DNA of 64,000 nt, from the NCBI RefSeq assembly GCF_029873635.1, contig NC_080420.1:55389457-55453456 (forward strand), in the 5' to 3' direction. This DNA comes from Malania oleifera. Lineage: Eukaryota > Streptophyta > Magnoliopsida > Santalales > Ximeniaceae. This document shows, piece after piece, positions 11,985 through 21,984 of the stretch; position 1 is the stretch's first letter; each line of letters begins with the position of its first letter. Both the position numbers and the translations under genes were made by a program. The notes beneath the pieces were generated by a model. It was given only the letters and a program-made list of their open reading frames with translations, searched no databases and was not told the origin of the DNA.

Positions 11985-12172
11985 TGTGTTAGGCAATTCA
12001 TCTAGCAACTACATCTTTTGATACCCCAGGGCAAAGTGGTAGGTAGTCTATCTAGTTATGACATCTTCCTTCTCCTTCATAGAGATGGTAAGTAGTCCAT
12101 CCAACCATTATATCATTTCTTTTCACAAAACTTAGAAGGTAGGTAGTCCATTCAACCAATGCGTCTTTTTTT
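11985..12172. repeat. About 50-bp tandem repeat, about 4 units
   Basis: GGTAGGTAGTCTATCTAG (12038), GGTAAGTAGTCCATCCAACC (12087) and GGTAGGTAGTCCATTCAACC (12138) recur every 49-51 bp. A weaker first unit is near 11990. The array ends 18 bp before the LTR at 12190. Confidence 0.75.
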
Positions 12173-12189
12173 TTTTTTCTTTTTGAAAA

Positions 12190-14011
12190 TGTTAGCCTTG
12201 GTGGCTACACCATCATGGTTTATTGTGTTTTGATAATATTAACCTACTTGTTGTTCCTAGTGTTTTCCATTTTTGCAGACTATACTTAGTATAGGTACAA
12301 GTGACACATTCACGAAGTACTAGATCGAAGGCAAAGATTGGACCAAGTTGACATTCGAAGTAAGAAAGATCAAAAGGTCACGTACTCGGAAGAACCCAAG
12401 CACAACCAAAGGAAGCTTAATTGTTGCATTATTTGTAATAAGGGTTGTGTGTTTGGTAGTCAATGTTGTAACTCTTGCGGGTGTGTTTCTTGCATGATTT
12501 CTGAGCAAGAGTTGAACAAATGCATGCATACTAGGACACATGAGTTTATAGGATTGCACTAAAATCACAAACTCAACTTTCATAGTTTTCAAAGTTAAAC
12601 TTAAGAGTTTGTCAAACAAATCCTAAACTCAAATACGTTTTCAAAGGGACAAAGTTTTCAAACATCTCGATTTTATAAACATTTTCATACTTGTTCCCAT
12701 TTGTGTCAAAATGAGTTTTATGTCCTAAAGTGTTAAGAAAGTCAAAAATATTTTTATAAAGGATATATTAAGCATATAAGATATCTAAATGATCTTTCAA
12801 ATATGTTTTCATGATTCAATATATCTTATATTTGAGGAAAAGCTCACTTGGACAAGTTTTAATCTTCATTAGACTTTATATATTTCATAGAATTTTGTCC
12901 AAGAATGTTTTTGGTCATCAAAAGGCTTTTTGACGACGAAAAATCGAGCAATCGTCGTTTAACGTAGTGCGACCTTGAGTCCTAAACACCTTTCGGTATT
13001 TGGGACATAACTTTTGTTAAAAGAGTCCAAATAGGATGATCTTGATGTCTATGGAAAGTTAAGAAAAAAATCTCACAACTTTTGTGTTGATGACTTTTTC
13101 TGATTTAGGGTTATAGTTCACCAAACCAGGGGAATAGTCATCCACTATAGAGGAATGGTCAACCAGCAATTCCAGTAGCCATTTTTCCTCAAAGCCTAGG
13201 TGAATGGTCGACCATAGAAAGTGAATGGTCAACCAGTGGCCTCGTGCCCAGTGCTGTAACGGCTAGAAAATGACTAGTTTTGTTTGGGAGTTGTTCCCAA
13301 TGGTTATAAGGGCTTTTGGCTATAAATACAAGTCCATAGACTTTTTTAGCATGGTTTTTGAGATTTATACAAGAATTTAGTGAAAAATCTCTTTGATTAC
13401 AAAACTTAGGCACTTTGCATTTAGTTCATTCATTCAAAAGTGCTTAAACTCTCTTGTTCTCCAATCTTGCTTAGTACAATCCTTGAGAGAGTGTGTAAGG
13501 TTTGGTTTGTAATTTCTATTGGCTCATTTTTGGAGCATCCTTTGTATTTCCATCATCTTGTAAGGTTCCTTGTGAACCATTTATTGGAAGGTTCTTTGTG
13601 AACCGTTTTGGTGAGGGTTCTTTGTGAGCCGAAAGCTCTTTGTGAGTGTGTAGGGATTTGTTCCCACATGTAGGGTTGTGTACCCAAGTTGTAAGCTTGC
13701 TCCGCCGAGGAAGGAGCGTTGATAGTGGATTGTGGAATCCTTGGTTTGGTGCTAAGGCGTGGACGTAGGTTGGGTGCCGAACCACTTTAAAACCCAGTGT
13801 TCAGCTTTTCTCTCCCTACTCTTTATTTTAAGTCTTGTGCATGATTTACTTTTTCTTATATTGTGATATAATTACTTGAAATCTTGCCAAGATTTTTATT
13901 TTGTAGAAAATTTTTAAATATGCGAAAAGAGCCATTCACCCCCTCTCTTTCTCTATATTGCATATCCACTGCGGGGCACACGTATATTCTCCCGGGCTAC
14001 GACGTTTAACA
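12190..14011 (+). repeat. 5' LTR of the gag-only copia element
   Basis: 1,822 bp, TGTTAGCCTTGG...GACGTTTAACA. It contains TATAAATACA near 13320, a plausible TATA box, and GGTCGACCA-like motifs at 13145-13235. The end is fixed by the CA directly before the PBS. Confidence 0.85.
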
Positions 14012-14013
14012 AG

Positions 14014-14025
14014 TGGTATCAAAGC
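14014..14025 (+). promoter_or_regulatory. Primer binding site (Met-tRNA type)
   Basis: TGGTATCAAAGC, one mismatch from the plant copia consensus, begins three bases after the LTR end. Confidence 0.85.
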
Positions 14026-14201
14026 AAGGCGCTAATTTTTTTCGGAGTAAAATCTAGAGCGTAAAAGATCAAATGGAGTATTTTTCGAGTACCTCTTCCC
14101 AAGGACAATCCGTGGCAAGACCGCCATTGTTCAATGGTTCAAACTACCCAACTTGGAAAAATCGAATGACTACCTTCATCAAAGCACACGATTTCAAGAT
14201 G

Positions 14202-14206
14202 TGGTG
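14202..14206. repeat. Left target-site duplication TGGTG
   Basis: Identical to 16712-16716 on the other side of the solo LTR. Confidence 0.9.
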
Positions 14207-14459
14207 TGTGATGACCCAAAAATATATATATGATTAAAGCACAATAATAATAAAATAATAAAAACGGTCATTGAGTTAATATCAATACAGAAGTGTTTTT
14301 TTGTAGGATCTTTGATTCCATGTTTAATGTCTAAGAAAGACCTTGTCTAAGCGAGTGCTCAGAGACCATTGCGGCTCAGTCGCTCCCTGGAGGTTGACCT
14401 GGTCAAAATGGAATTTCATAAGATAAACAGGATAGACACTGTTTTGTACACATAAATAA

Positions 14460-14740
14460 GTATATATACATAAAATAGTGTTTTGACATACATAATTTGT
14501 AAAAATACATAATAAGATGATAATAATATAGGTATCATATGTGGGGCCCACAAGACTATGTGGGGTCCACATGAGTCCCAGAGCCACAAGACGCTGTTTA
14601 TATATGTAATTAAGTACATAAAATAATATTTTGACTGATATAATTTGTAGAAATATATGATAAAATAATAATAACATAGGTATCCTATGCGGGGTCCACA
14701 AGACTGTGTGGGGCCCACATGAGTCCCGAAACCGTATTGA
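14460..14740. repeat. Tandem duplication of about 140 bp in the solo LTR
   Basis: Two imperfect copies share TACATAAAATARTRTTTTGAC, then ATAATTTGTA and ATAGGTATCNTATG, then paired GGGGYCCACA palindromes and CATGAGTCCC. A third, shorter piece with two palindromes lies at 14829-14865. Confidence 0.8.
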
Positions 14741-14865
14741 GGTTTACACGAGTCTCAAAACTATGTAGGATGCAGAAAATCGTATAAGAGTTATTTGAGT
14801 TACGTAGGATCCATTTGGATCTTGAAGTTATGTGGGGCCCACAAGACCATGTGGGGCCCACATGA
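14541..14865. promoter_or_regulatory. Six GTGGGGYCCAC palindromes (TCP-site-like)
   Basis: Palindromes at about 14541, 14560, 14690, 14708, 14832 and 14851 occur in three pairs, each pair spaced about 19 bp. All match the class of sites bound by plant TCP factors (GGNCCCAC / GTGGGNCC), with the first bases varied in one. They lie 350-680 bp upstream of the TATA box of the solo LTR. Binding is inferred from the motif only. Confidence 0.5.
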
Positions 14866-15215
14866 GTTTTTAAAATTTAAATTTAATTCTTGTTCAAAAA
14901 TAAATAATAAAATAAATAAATACTAAAAATAGTTTAAAAGTAATAACAATGATAATAATAATGATAATAATGATTAAGAAAAATAATAAAATAATAAAAT
15001 AATTAATTAACTAATTGATTAATTAATTAGGTAAGTGGTTAATTAAAAATTTATTTAATGGGAATGGTGGCAAGCACTCCCACATGGCCTCCATCCCCAT
15101 CCTATACTTAACCCATACCTTACCCATCCCTTGCCCATTCTTTAATTTTTTAAAAAATTATAATTTCACCTATCTCTCCACACTTTTATAAATTTCATTT
15201 CTTCCCCAAAATTTT

Positions 15216-15228
15216 ACTATAAATAGGG
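15216..15228 (+). promoter_or_regulatory. TATA box of the solo LTR
   Basis: ACTATAAATAGGG is a near-consensus plant TATA box. It is placed where a U3/R boundary is expected, followed by a leader with no long ORF. Confidence 0.65.
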
Positions 15229-16711
15229 AGCTCTCAACTTTCATTTTTCATAACAATTTTTCAAGGAAGAGAAGGATTAGTGAGTGAAAGAATTTGTGGT
15301 GGAGAGAGAATTTTTGAATAAATTCTCAATCACCCACTTTTTCCGATCTCATTTCTTAGAGATAGTTACAGTGTTCGTAAGGAAGAAGGTAAGTAAATTT
15401 TGATTATGTTAGTTTTTTTTTTTATTTAAAATTTATACCCGAGTTTATTTTATAAGTAAATTTCAATTATGTTAATTAGTTCCACAAAATTTGCATGAGT
15501 TTATTTTTACGCATATTTAATTATATTAGTTCTATCTTTAATATACTTGCATCTATTTTTGGTTTAAGAAATGTTCTAATTCCCTCGGGTAAATTTTCAG
15601 TATTTCTTTCTATTCAAAAATAAAATTATAAATATTTTTAACACAAAAATTGTGTGGCATGAGTTTATTTTTACGTTACATTTTTTTATGAAAATATGAG
15701 TAAAGATGAGATTTTCATGATATTATTTTAAATTGCATAAATTATAATAAGATGATTTTAAAACCTCTTATGGCAACGAAAGTTCAAAGTTACAGATGCT
15801 CGGTACCGCAGTTTAAAGTTTATACGAATCAGAGTGCACTCACACTATTTATAGAGTGGTTATTTATGTTAGTGGATTTCTCCTGAGTGCACACTTGGTT
15901 CCGGATCAGGACTTAATAAGGAAAATCTCATTTAAAGTTTACGTATGTTGATTTAGTTTGGTCGGCCAGCCAGTTAAGTCCAGTCTTCGGACCGCACAAC
16001 CCAGTCATGGGGGTAAACAAGACTTACGGCAAACAGGTCTAAGGGTGGTTTTTACAATATATGTTTATACATAGTTAATTACGTGTGCAAAGTTACTGAT
16101 GATTTGAAGGACAAGTGTAAGTTTACATGAAAATGATTATTTTGGTACTTAAATGACGATCTAAGAAAAATGTATAAAGAAAAGTATATGTATGTTTATC
16201 ATCAAATATTTTTACAGTTTTAAAGTTAAAAGTTTAATTTAACAGTTATAGTATATGATTATAAAATTTTACTGTTGTAATTGATGGTAAAAGTTTTATA
16301 TAGTAAATTTTAAATTTATATTTATTCTAAAAGCAATTTTGAAGTTATAGTATTAAATATTGATTTACGAAATTTTTTAAAAGCTTATTTTGGCCACACA
16401 CAAATAATAATCTTATTTACTTACTGAGCGTCATCTCACTCCAATCATATTTTTATTTCAGATGACTCTGAAGAGCATGTCAGAAATCAAACTTAACAAG
16501 CATGCGGGTGGGGATAGAAAAATAAAGATTGATTAGAAATATTAGTATGATGCCAGATATTTATGTTGTGAAATTTTTTTTTTTTTAAATAAATGATTGT
16601 GATATGGATAATTAGTGTTCTGGTTTAATAAAAAATTGAGTTTATTTGCTTCCGCTGTAAATCAATAGTAAAAAATTAATATCCCAAGCCCCTCGGGGTT
16701 GGGGTGTTACA

Positions 16712-16716
16712 TGGTG
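16712..16716. repeat. Right target-site duplication TGGTG
   Basis: Identical to 14202-14206. Confidence 0.9.
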
Positions 16717-18179
16717 GGTCATCTTAGAGGGAGATTATGAATTCAAAAATGTCAAAGGTGAACCAAAACAACCTAAGGAGTTGTCAGAAACCAAACTAAG
16801 GTTAGTTGAGCTTAACTTTCAAACCAAAAACTTTCTTTATTGTGCTTTAAGTGATGATGAATACAATCGCGTTTGTTGTTGTGATACCAGTAAAGAAATA
16901 TGGGAAGAACTTGAAGTCATATATGAAGATACTTCACAAGTTAAGAAGTCCAAAATTTACATGTTAGTCAATAAGTATGAAACGTTTAAAATGGATGAGG
17001 GAGAATCCATCACATCCATGTTCACTTGGTTCACACACATCACAAATGAACTAAATGCACTCAGTAGAACTTATTCTATGGAGGATAATGTTCAAAAAGT
17101 TCTCCGATTTTTACCCAAGTCATGGCATGCAAAATCCACCGCCATTGAGGAGGCAAATGATTTAACCAAAGTCACACTTGATGAGCTTATTGGGTCACTT
17201 ATGACTTATAAACTTAAGAAAAATACGACTTTGGATCCTAAAAAGCCTATGAAGGATAAATGCCTTCCTTTTAAATCATCTAGTCCAAATTCCAAAGAAA
17301 TTCTAGAAGATGATGAAAATAATAAATATGTCATGGAATCACTCATAAGTGACATAAGAAAATTCCTTGTAGATAAACAAAACTTTAGGAATGAAAAAAT
17401 AAGCAAAAATGAGAAAGAAGCACATCAATGCTTCATGGCCAACGAACAAGAAGAAGAAGGAACTAGCTCGGAAGATGATGATGATAATCCTTCTTATGAT
17501 GAACTTGCAGATAGTTGTGCAAAGTTGTATGATGAATTGGTCTTAGCAAAAAGAAAGAACAAAAATGTTGAGAAAGAGTTTACTATGATTAAACTTAAGA
17601 AATCCTCATTAAAAGAAGAAAATGAAATATTAAATGTCAAAATCAAAGCCTTGGAAGATAAATTGTCAAAATGGAAAGGAAAAGAATCATGCCTTTGTTC
17701 CACCTTAGCAAAGGAAAATATTTCTCTTAAAAAGAAAAACGAGGGGCTTTTAGGAAAGGCTCAAAAAGACCATGGATCTTTTCAAGTTGAGGTAAAAAAT
17801 TTGAGAAATCAAATTGAAAATGTTTTGAAGGAAATGCTATATTGAAAAAGAAAAATGAAGATCATGGCAAAGTCATAAGAGGTAAAGAAAATTCAAATAA
17901 ATTCCTAGGAGCTAAAAGAAACAACTTTTCCGAAAAGAATTTGAAAACCTCTTATAAGTCACATGGGTATGCCTCCACAAGGAAAAAAAAATGGAAATAA
18001 GTCAAGACCCTCACATGAAAACAAAATTTGTCTATATTGTGAAAGGAATGGTCATATAAGATATTTTTGCCCTTATAGAGGAAATAGAGGCAAACAAAAT
18101 AAGTTGGAATGGGTAGTAAAGAAAAATCCATTGGCACCCAAGGAAGAATGGGTACCCAGAGGGAACACGTGATTCTTGA

Positions 18180-19434
18180 AGTGTTTCCTTAGGAACTAGG
18201 ATTAGGAATTAGGTTTAGGTAGACTTAACCTGGGAGATATGGAATGAGTGTTGAGAAAGTAAAATAGTCATTGTGATAAAATAAAAATATTTATTTTTGG
18301 ATAGATCTCAATATGAAAAAATTCCAGATCTTGCATCTTAATTTGTTTAAATCATTTTGCTGGAAATTATTTTGAAAATCATGCCAATATTGATATGTTT
18401 AGATTATATAACCAATATGATGCTTAAACTGTATATATCATTACATATAGATTGGTTTATTTCTTTTAGAAATATTGGCTATTGCTTGATGGGATGAAAT
18501 AACATGATAAATAGAAAAATCTTGTTTTTCTCTTTTTGAATTTCTAAGGTTTTGAATTTTTTTTTTTAATTCAAAAGCATGATATGATGTGTTTTGATGA
18601 TATATGCTTTTGCTTGGATATATAGTAGATTTCTTAAAAGTATTACAAAACATATCCCATACGTAGACTTGAGCTTTAGTGAAAGCTAATCATAACAACT
18701 TTCGGAAAATTTGCATTGAATAATTGATTTACATCATATGGTATAATTCTTAGAATCATCATTCAAGTTTTTGCAAGAAAGCCCTTCTAGGCTTTCCAAT
18801 GTTATGGTTTAGCAAATATTTTGGTATATGTGTCTAGCATACACTCACCTCACCACACCACCATGGAATCTTAGATTAAGGGAGAGAAATCATTTTTAGG
18901 TAAAATGAATTGTACCTCTCTTTTTGATGATGTTCAAAGGGGGAGAAGATATTTGGTGTCCTCTTTATTAAAAGAATGATGTGCGGTGTGAGGGGGAGAA
19001 GTGAAATGCATTTGGGGTAGAATGCATATGGTTGCATGAAAAGTTCAACTTGCTTATTACTTGTCTTATCTTACATGAACTTTCTATTTTATGAATTGCA
19101 TGTTAAAGCTCCATGAATATGAAATGCTTTTATTGTGCCTTATATGCATATAGTATGGAAGAGCAAATGTTAATCATTTAACAATATACATATTTTGAGG
19201 GGGAGTTTTAAAATATACTCTATAGGAGAACACCAATGGTTTGCTATCATAAAAAAGGGGGAGAATGTTAGCATTAGAGGTTACGTAAGTTTAATTGTTT
19301 TGTTTTGATGATAACAACCCATTAGTGGTTCTAGGTTAACTTATCTTTGTATAATAAACTATGATAAATATAAATACGAATGCAAAGTTTAAGTAAATTT
19401 GTAATAGGTTAGACATCATAAAAAAGGGGAAGAA
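18180..19434 (+). other. 3' non-coding region of the gag-only element with multiple purine tracts
   Basis: No coding similarity is seen here; this is where pol would be. GGGGGAG-type tracts occur near 18939, 18994, 19198 and 19257. The last is followed by a second LTR head at 19266, and the true PPT (AAAAAGGGGAAGAA) is at 19421-19434. Confidence 0.65.
19254..19434 (+). repeat. Duplicated PPT plus LTR head (169-bp offset)
   Basis: ATCATAAAAAAGGGGGAGAATGTTAGC (LTR-type start at 19266) recurs at 19416-19441 (start 19435) with the context ATCATAAAAAAGGGGAAGAA. The first head continues GCATTAGAGGTT, then GTTTTGATGATAACAA, so it is a diverged LTR beginning of the same family. It stops after about 150 bp. 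Confidence 0.75.
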
Positions 19435-21082
19435 TGTTAGCCTTGGTGGCTACACCATCATGGTTTATTGTGTTTTGATGATATTAATCTACTTGTTATT
19501 CCTAGTGTTTTCCATCTTTGCAAATTATGCTTAGTACAGGAACAAGTGACACATTCACGAAGTATTGGATCGAAGGCAAAGATTGGACCAAGTTGACAAT
19601 CTAAGTAGGAAAGATCAAAAGGTCATGTACTTGGAAGAACCCAAACACAACCAAAGGAAGCTTAATTGTTGCATTATTTGTAATAAGGGTTATGTGTCTG
19701 GTAGTCAATGTTGTACCTCTTGCGGGTGTATTTCTTGCATGATTTATGAGTAAAAGTCGAGCAAATGCATGCATACTAGGACACATGAGTTTATAGGATT
19801 GCACTAAAATCACAAACTCAACTTTCATGGTTTTCAAAGTTAAACTTAAGAGTTGATCAAATGTATCCTAAACTCAAATACGTTTTCAAAGGGACAAAAT
19901 TTTCAAACATCTCGGTTTTATAAAAATTTTCATACTTGGTCCCATTTGTGTCAAAATGAGCTTTATGTCCTAAAGTGTTAAGAAAGTCAAAAATATTTTA
20001 TAAAGGATATATTAAGCATATAAGATATCTAAATGATCTTTCAAATATGTTTTCATAATTCAAGATATCTTATATTTGAGGAAAAGCTCACTTGGACAAG
20101 TTTTAATCTTCATTAGACATTATATGTTTCATAGAATTTTGTCCAAGAATGTTTTAAGTCATCAAAAAGCTTTTTGACAAGGAAAAACCGAGCAATCGTT
20201 GTTTAACGTAGTGCGGCCTCGAGTCCTAAACACCTTTCGGTATTTCAGACATAACTTTTACTAAAAGAGTCCAAATAAGACGATCTTGATTTCTTTGGAA
20301 AGTTAAGAAAAAATCTCACAACTTTTGTGTTGATGACTTTTTCTGATTTAGGGTTACAGTTGACCAAAACAGGGGCATAGTCGACCACTACAAAGGAGTG
20401 GTCGACCAACAATTCCAGTAGTCATTTTTCCTCACAGACTAGGTGAATGGTCGACCATAGAAAGTGAATGGTAGACCAATGGCCTCGTGCCCAACATTGT
20501 AACGGTTAGAAAACGGATAGTTTTGTTTGGGAGTTGCTCCCAATGGCTAATTAATGGCTATAAGGGCTTTTTGGCTATAAATATAAGTTCATAAACTTGT
20601 TTAGTATGGTTTTTGTGATTTATACAAGCATTTAGTGAAAAATCTCTTTGATTACAAAACCTAGGTACTTCGCATTTAGTTCATTCAAAAGTGCTTCAAC
20701 TCTCTTGTTCTCTAATCTTGTTTGATACAATCCTTGAGAGAGTGCGTAAAGTTTGGTTTGTAATTTATATCAGCCCATTTGTGGAACATCCTTTGCATTC
20801 CTATCATCTTGTAAGGTTCCTTGTGAACCATTTGTTGGAAGGTTCTTTGTGAACAGTTTTGTTTGTTCCCACTTGTAGGGTTGTGTACCCAAGTTGTAAG
20901 GCTTGCTCCGCTGGGGAAGGAGCGTTGATAGTGGATTGTGGAATCTTTGGCTTGGTGCAAAGGCGTGGACGTAGGCTAGGTGCTGAACCACGTTAAAACT
21001 CGGTGTTGAATTTTTCTCTCCCTACTCTTTATTTTAAGTCTTGTGCATGATTTACTTTTGCTTATATTATGATATAATTACT
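19435..21082 (+). repeat. 3' LTR of the gag-only element, 3'-truncated
   Basis: Closely matches the 5' LTR from TGTTAGCCTTGG to GATATAATTAC. The 5' LTR then has about 135 further bases, ending in TTTAACA, that are missing here. Small indels differ, for example a roughly 40-bp gap near 20860 relative to 13620. Confidence 0.85.
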
Positions 21083-21786
21083 CCATTCTTTTTTAATGTA
21101 ACGCTTTTCTTTATATTTTACTTTGTATTTCTATTTTTCCTTTTTTGGTGTCTAGTGCTAGCCCTAGAACAAAAATTCTATGCTTTCTCAACTTTGTTGC
21201 ATCATTTTTAGCAAAGGAACAAAAAATAGGGATGCTCTAGAATGGGTTAAAGAGGTAATCAAGAGATCTTTTATTTATTTATTATTTTTCCCAATTTCTT
21301 TAGCCATCGTAGGATATTTTTGGAGTTATTGACTATTTTTCTTGGGCAAAAGTAAATTTTTTCTTTTACCTGCACATAGGATGTCCATGCAGGCCCACAC
21401 ATCTTCTTCCCAAGATCTTATGTGCCCCACTAGGTTTCCTATAGTTTTTTTGATTGCCTTTTTCCCCAGCTTTTCCTATTTCGCATATTACATTATTATT
21501 TTCAATACTATTATTTAACAAATCCTTTGAACCCCCAAGGCACCAAATTGGATCAACCTGACAACTCCCTCCAGAATCAAGCCCAAATTATTATTATTAT
21601 TATAAAATTAATAAAATAGTATTATAGTTATTACTATTACTATTATTATAAAAAATTCTAAGAAAGAAGTGTATTCTTATTATAGTTATCATGATTATTA
21701 TTATTATATGATTATATTATTATTATTATTATTATTAAAAAAAAAATTAAAAACCATTCTTCTTCTTATTATTGCACTTACTGGTA
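21083..21786. other. AT-rich spacer with ATT microsatellites
   Basis: No gene is seen. Interrupted (ATT)n/(TAT)n tracts occur at about 21583-21650 and 21690-21735. They continue on the other side of the SINE at 21975-22010, so the SINE landed inside this microsatellite region. Confidence 0.6.
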
Positions 21787-21797
21787 TACATTATCTT

Positions 21798-21972
21798 TTT
21801 TTTTTGGATAACGCCGGGTGTCCGAGCTTAGCCCGACTAATCCCACGCCAGGAGCAGCTAGCCCATCACATTCCCGGAGGTAAACGCGGATGTGCAGCGC
21901 AGCAGCCAGGAATCGATCCGTGCCCACACATCCTGAGATGCCAACACCAAGACTGCCCTTTGCCACTGCGCC
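21798..21972 (-). mobile_element. tRNA-derived SINE with poly(A) tail and TSD
   Basis: On the minus strand the element starts GGCGCAGTGGCAAAGGGCAG (box A-like, 21953-21972). It has a good RNA polymerase III box B, GGATCGATTCC, at 21909-21919 and ends in an A run (T run at 21796-21805 on the plus strand). Flanking direct repeats TACATTATCTT at 21787-21797 and 21973-21983 are a perfect target duplication. The GC-rich body contrasts sharply with the AT-rich surroundings. The tail end 'GGCGTTATCC' and 'CGGACACCCGG' recall widespread plant SINE families; the exact family is not determined. Confidence 0.85.
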
Positions 21973-21984
21973 TACATTATCTTT

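Larger units (their letters stand above)
14207..16711 (+). mobile_element. Ty3/gypsy-type solo LTR with TSD TGGTG
   Basis: A 2,505-bp unit starts TGTGATGACCC and ends GGGGTGTTACA, typical termini of plant gypsy LTRs (Del/Tekay-like heads TGTRATGNCCC). It is flanked by perfect 5-bp duplications TGGTG at 14202-14206 and 16712-16716. No PBS, coding region or second LTR is present, so it is a solo LTR left by LTR-LTR recombination. It contains a TATA box, a tandem duplication (14460-14740) and six GTGGGGYCCAC-type palindromes. It interrupts gag of the gag-only copia element and is therefore younger than that insertion. Confidence 0.9.
14073..18172 (+). pseudogene. Copia Gag (UBN2-type with CCHC knuckle), split by a solo LTR
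   Basis: Gag starts at the ATG at 14073, 48 bp after the PBS. Residues 1-45 (GSNYPTWKNRM) lie before the inserted solo LTR and the rest lies at 16712-18172. The UBN2-type region covers about 16780-17230 (TSKEIWEELEVIYEDT; LRFLPKSWHAK), followed by an acidic, coiled-coil-like segment and the CCHC knuckle CLYCERNGHIRYFC at about 18030-18070. A frameshift near 17835 and a compensating one in the A-run near 17985 move the frame out and back. Taking one TSD copy and the solo LTR as insertion, the reading frame crosses the site without loss. Gag would coat element RNA; enzymes would have to come from another element. Confidence 0.85.
12190..21082 (+). mobile_element. Non-autonomous gag-only copia element (TR-GAG-like, SIRE-related)
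   Basis: The 5' LTR (12190-14011) is followed by a Met-tRNA-type PBS, a gag gene ending in a CCHC knuckle, about 1.1 kb of non-coding sequence with several GGGGGAG purine tracts, a polypurine tract and the 3' LTR (19435-21082, 3' end lost). Protease, integrase, RT and RNase H are all absent; the sequence goes from the knuckle straight into the 3' non-coding part. This is the layout described for plant TR-GAG elements. LTR heads (TGTTAGCCTTGG) and multiple PPT-like tracts resemble SIRE-type copia elements. A gypsy solo LTR (14207-16711) sits inside gag. The two LTRs are highly similar, so the insertion is fairly young. Confidence 0.8.

Noticed and set aside
14324-14718. Minus-strand ORFs of 100-125 codons in the solo LTR
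   Set aside because: They come from the tandem duplication in the LTR, have two overlapping frames and no domain.
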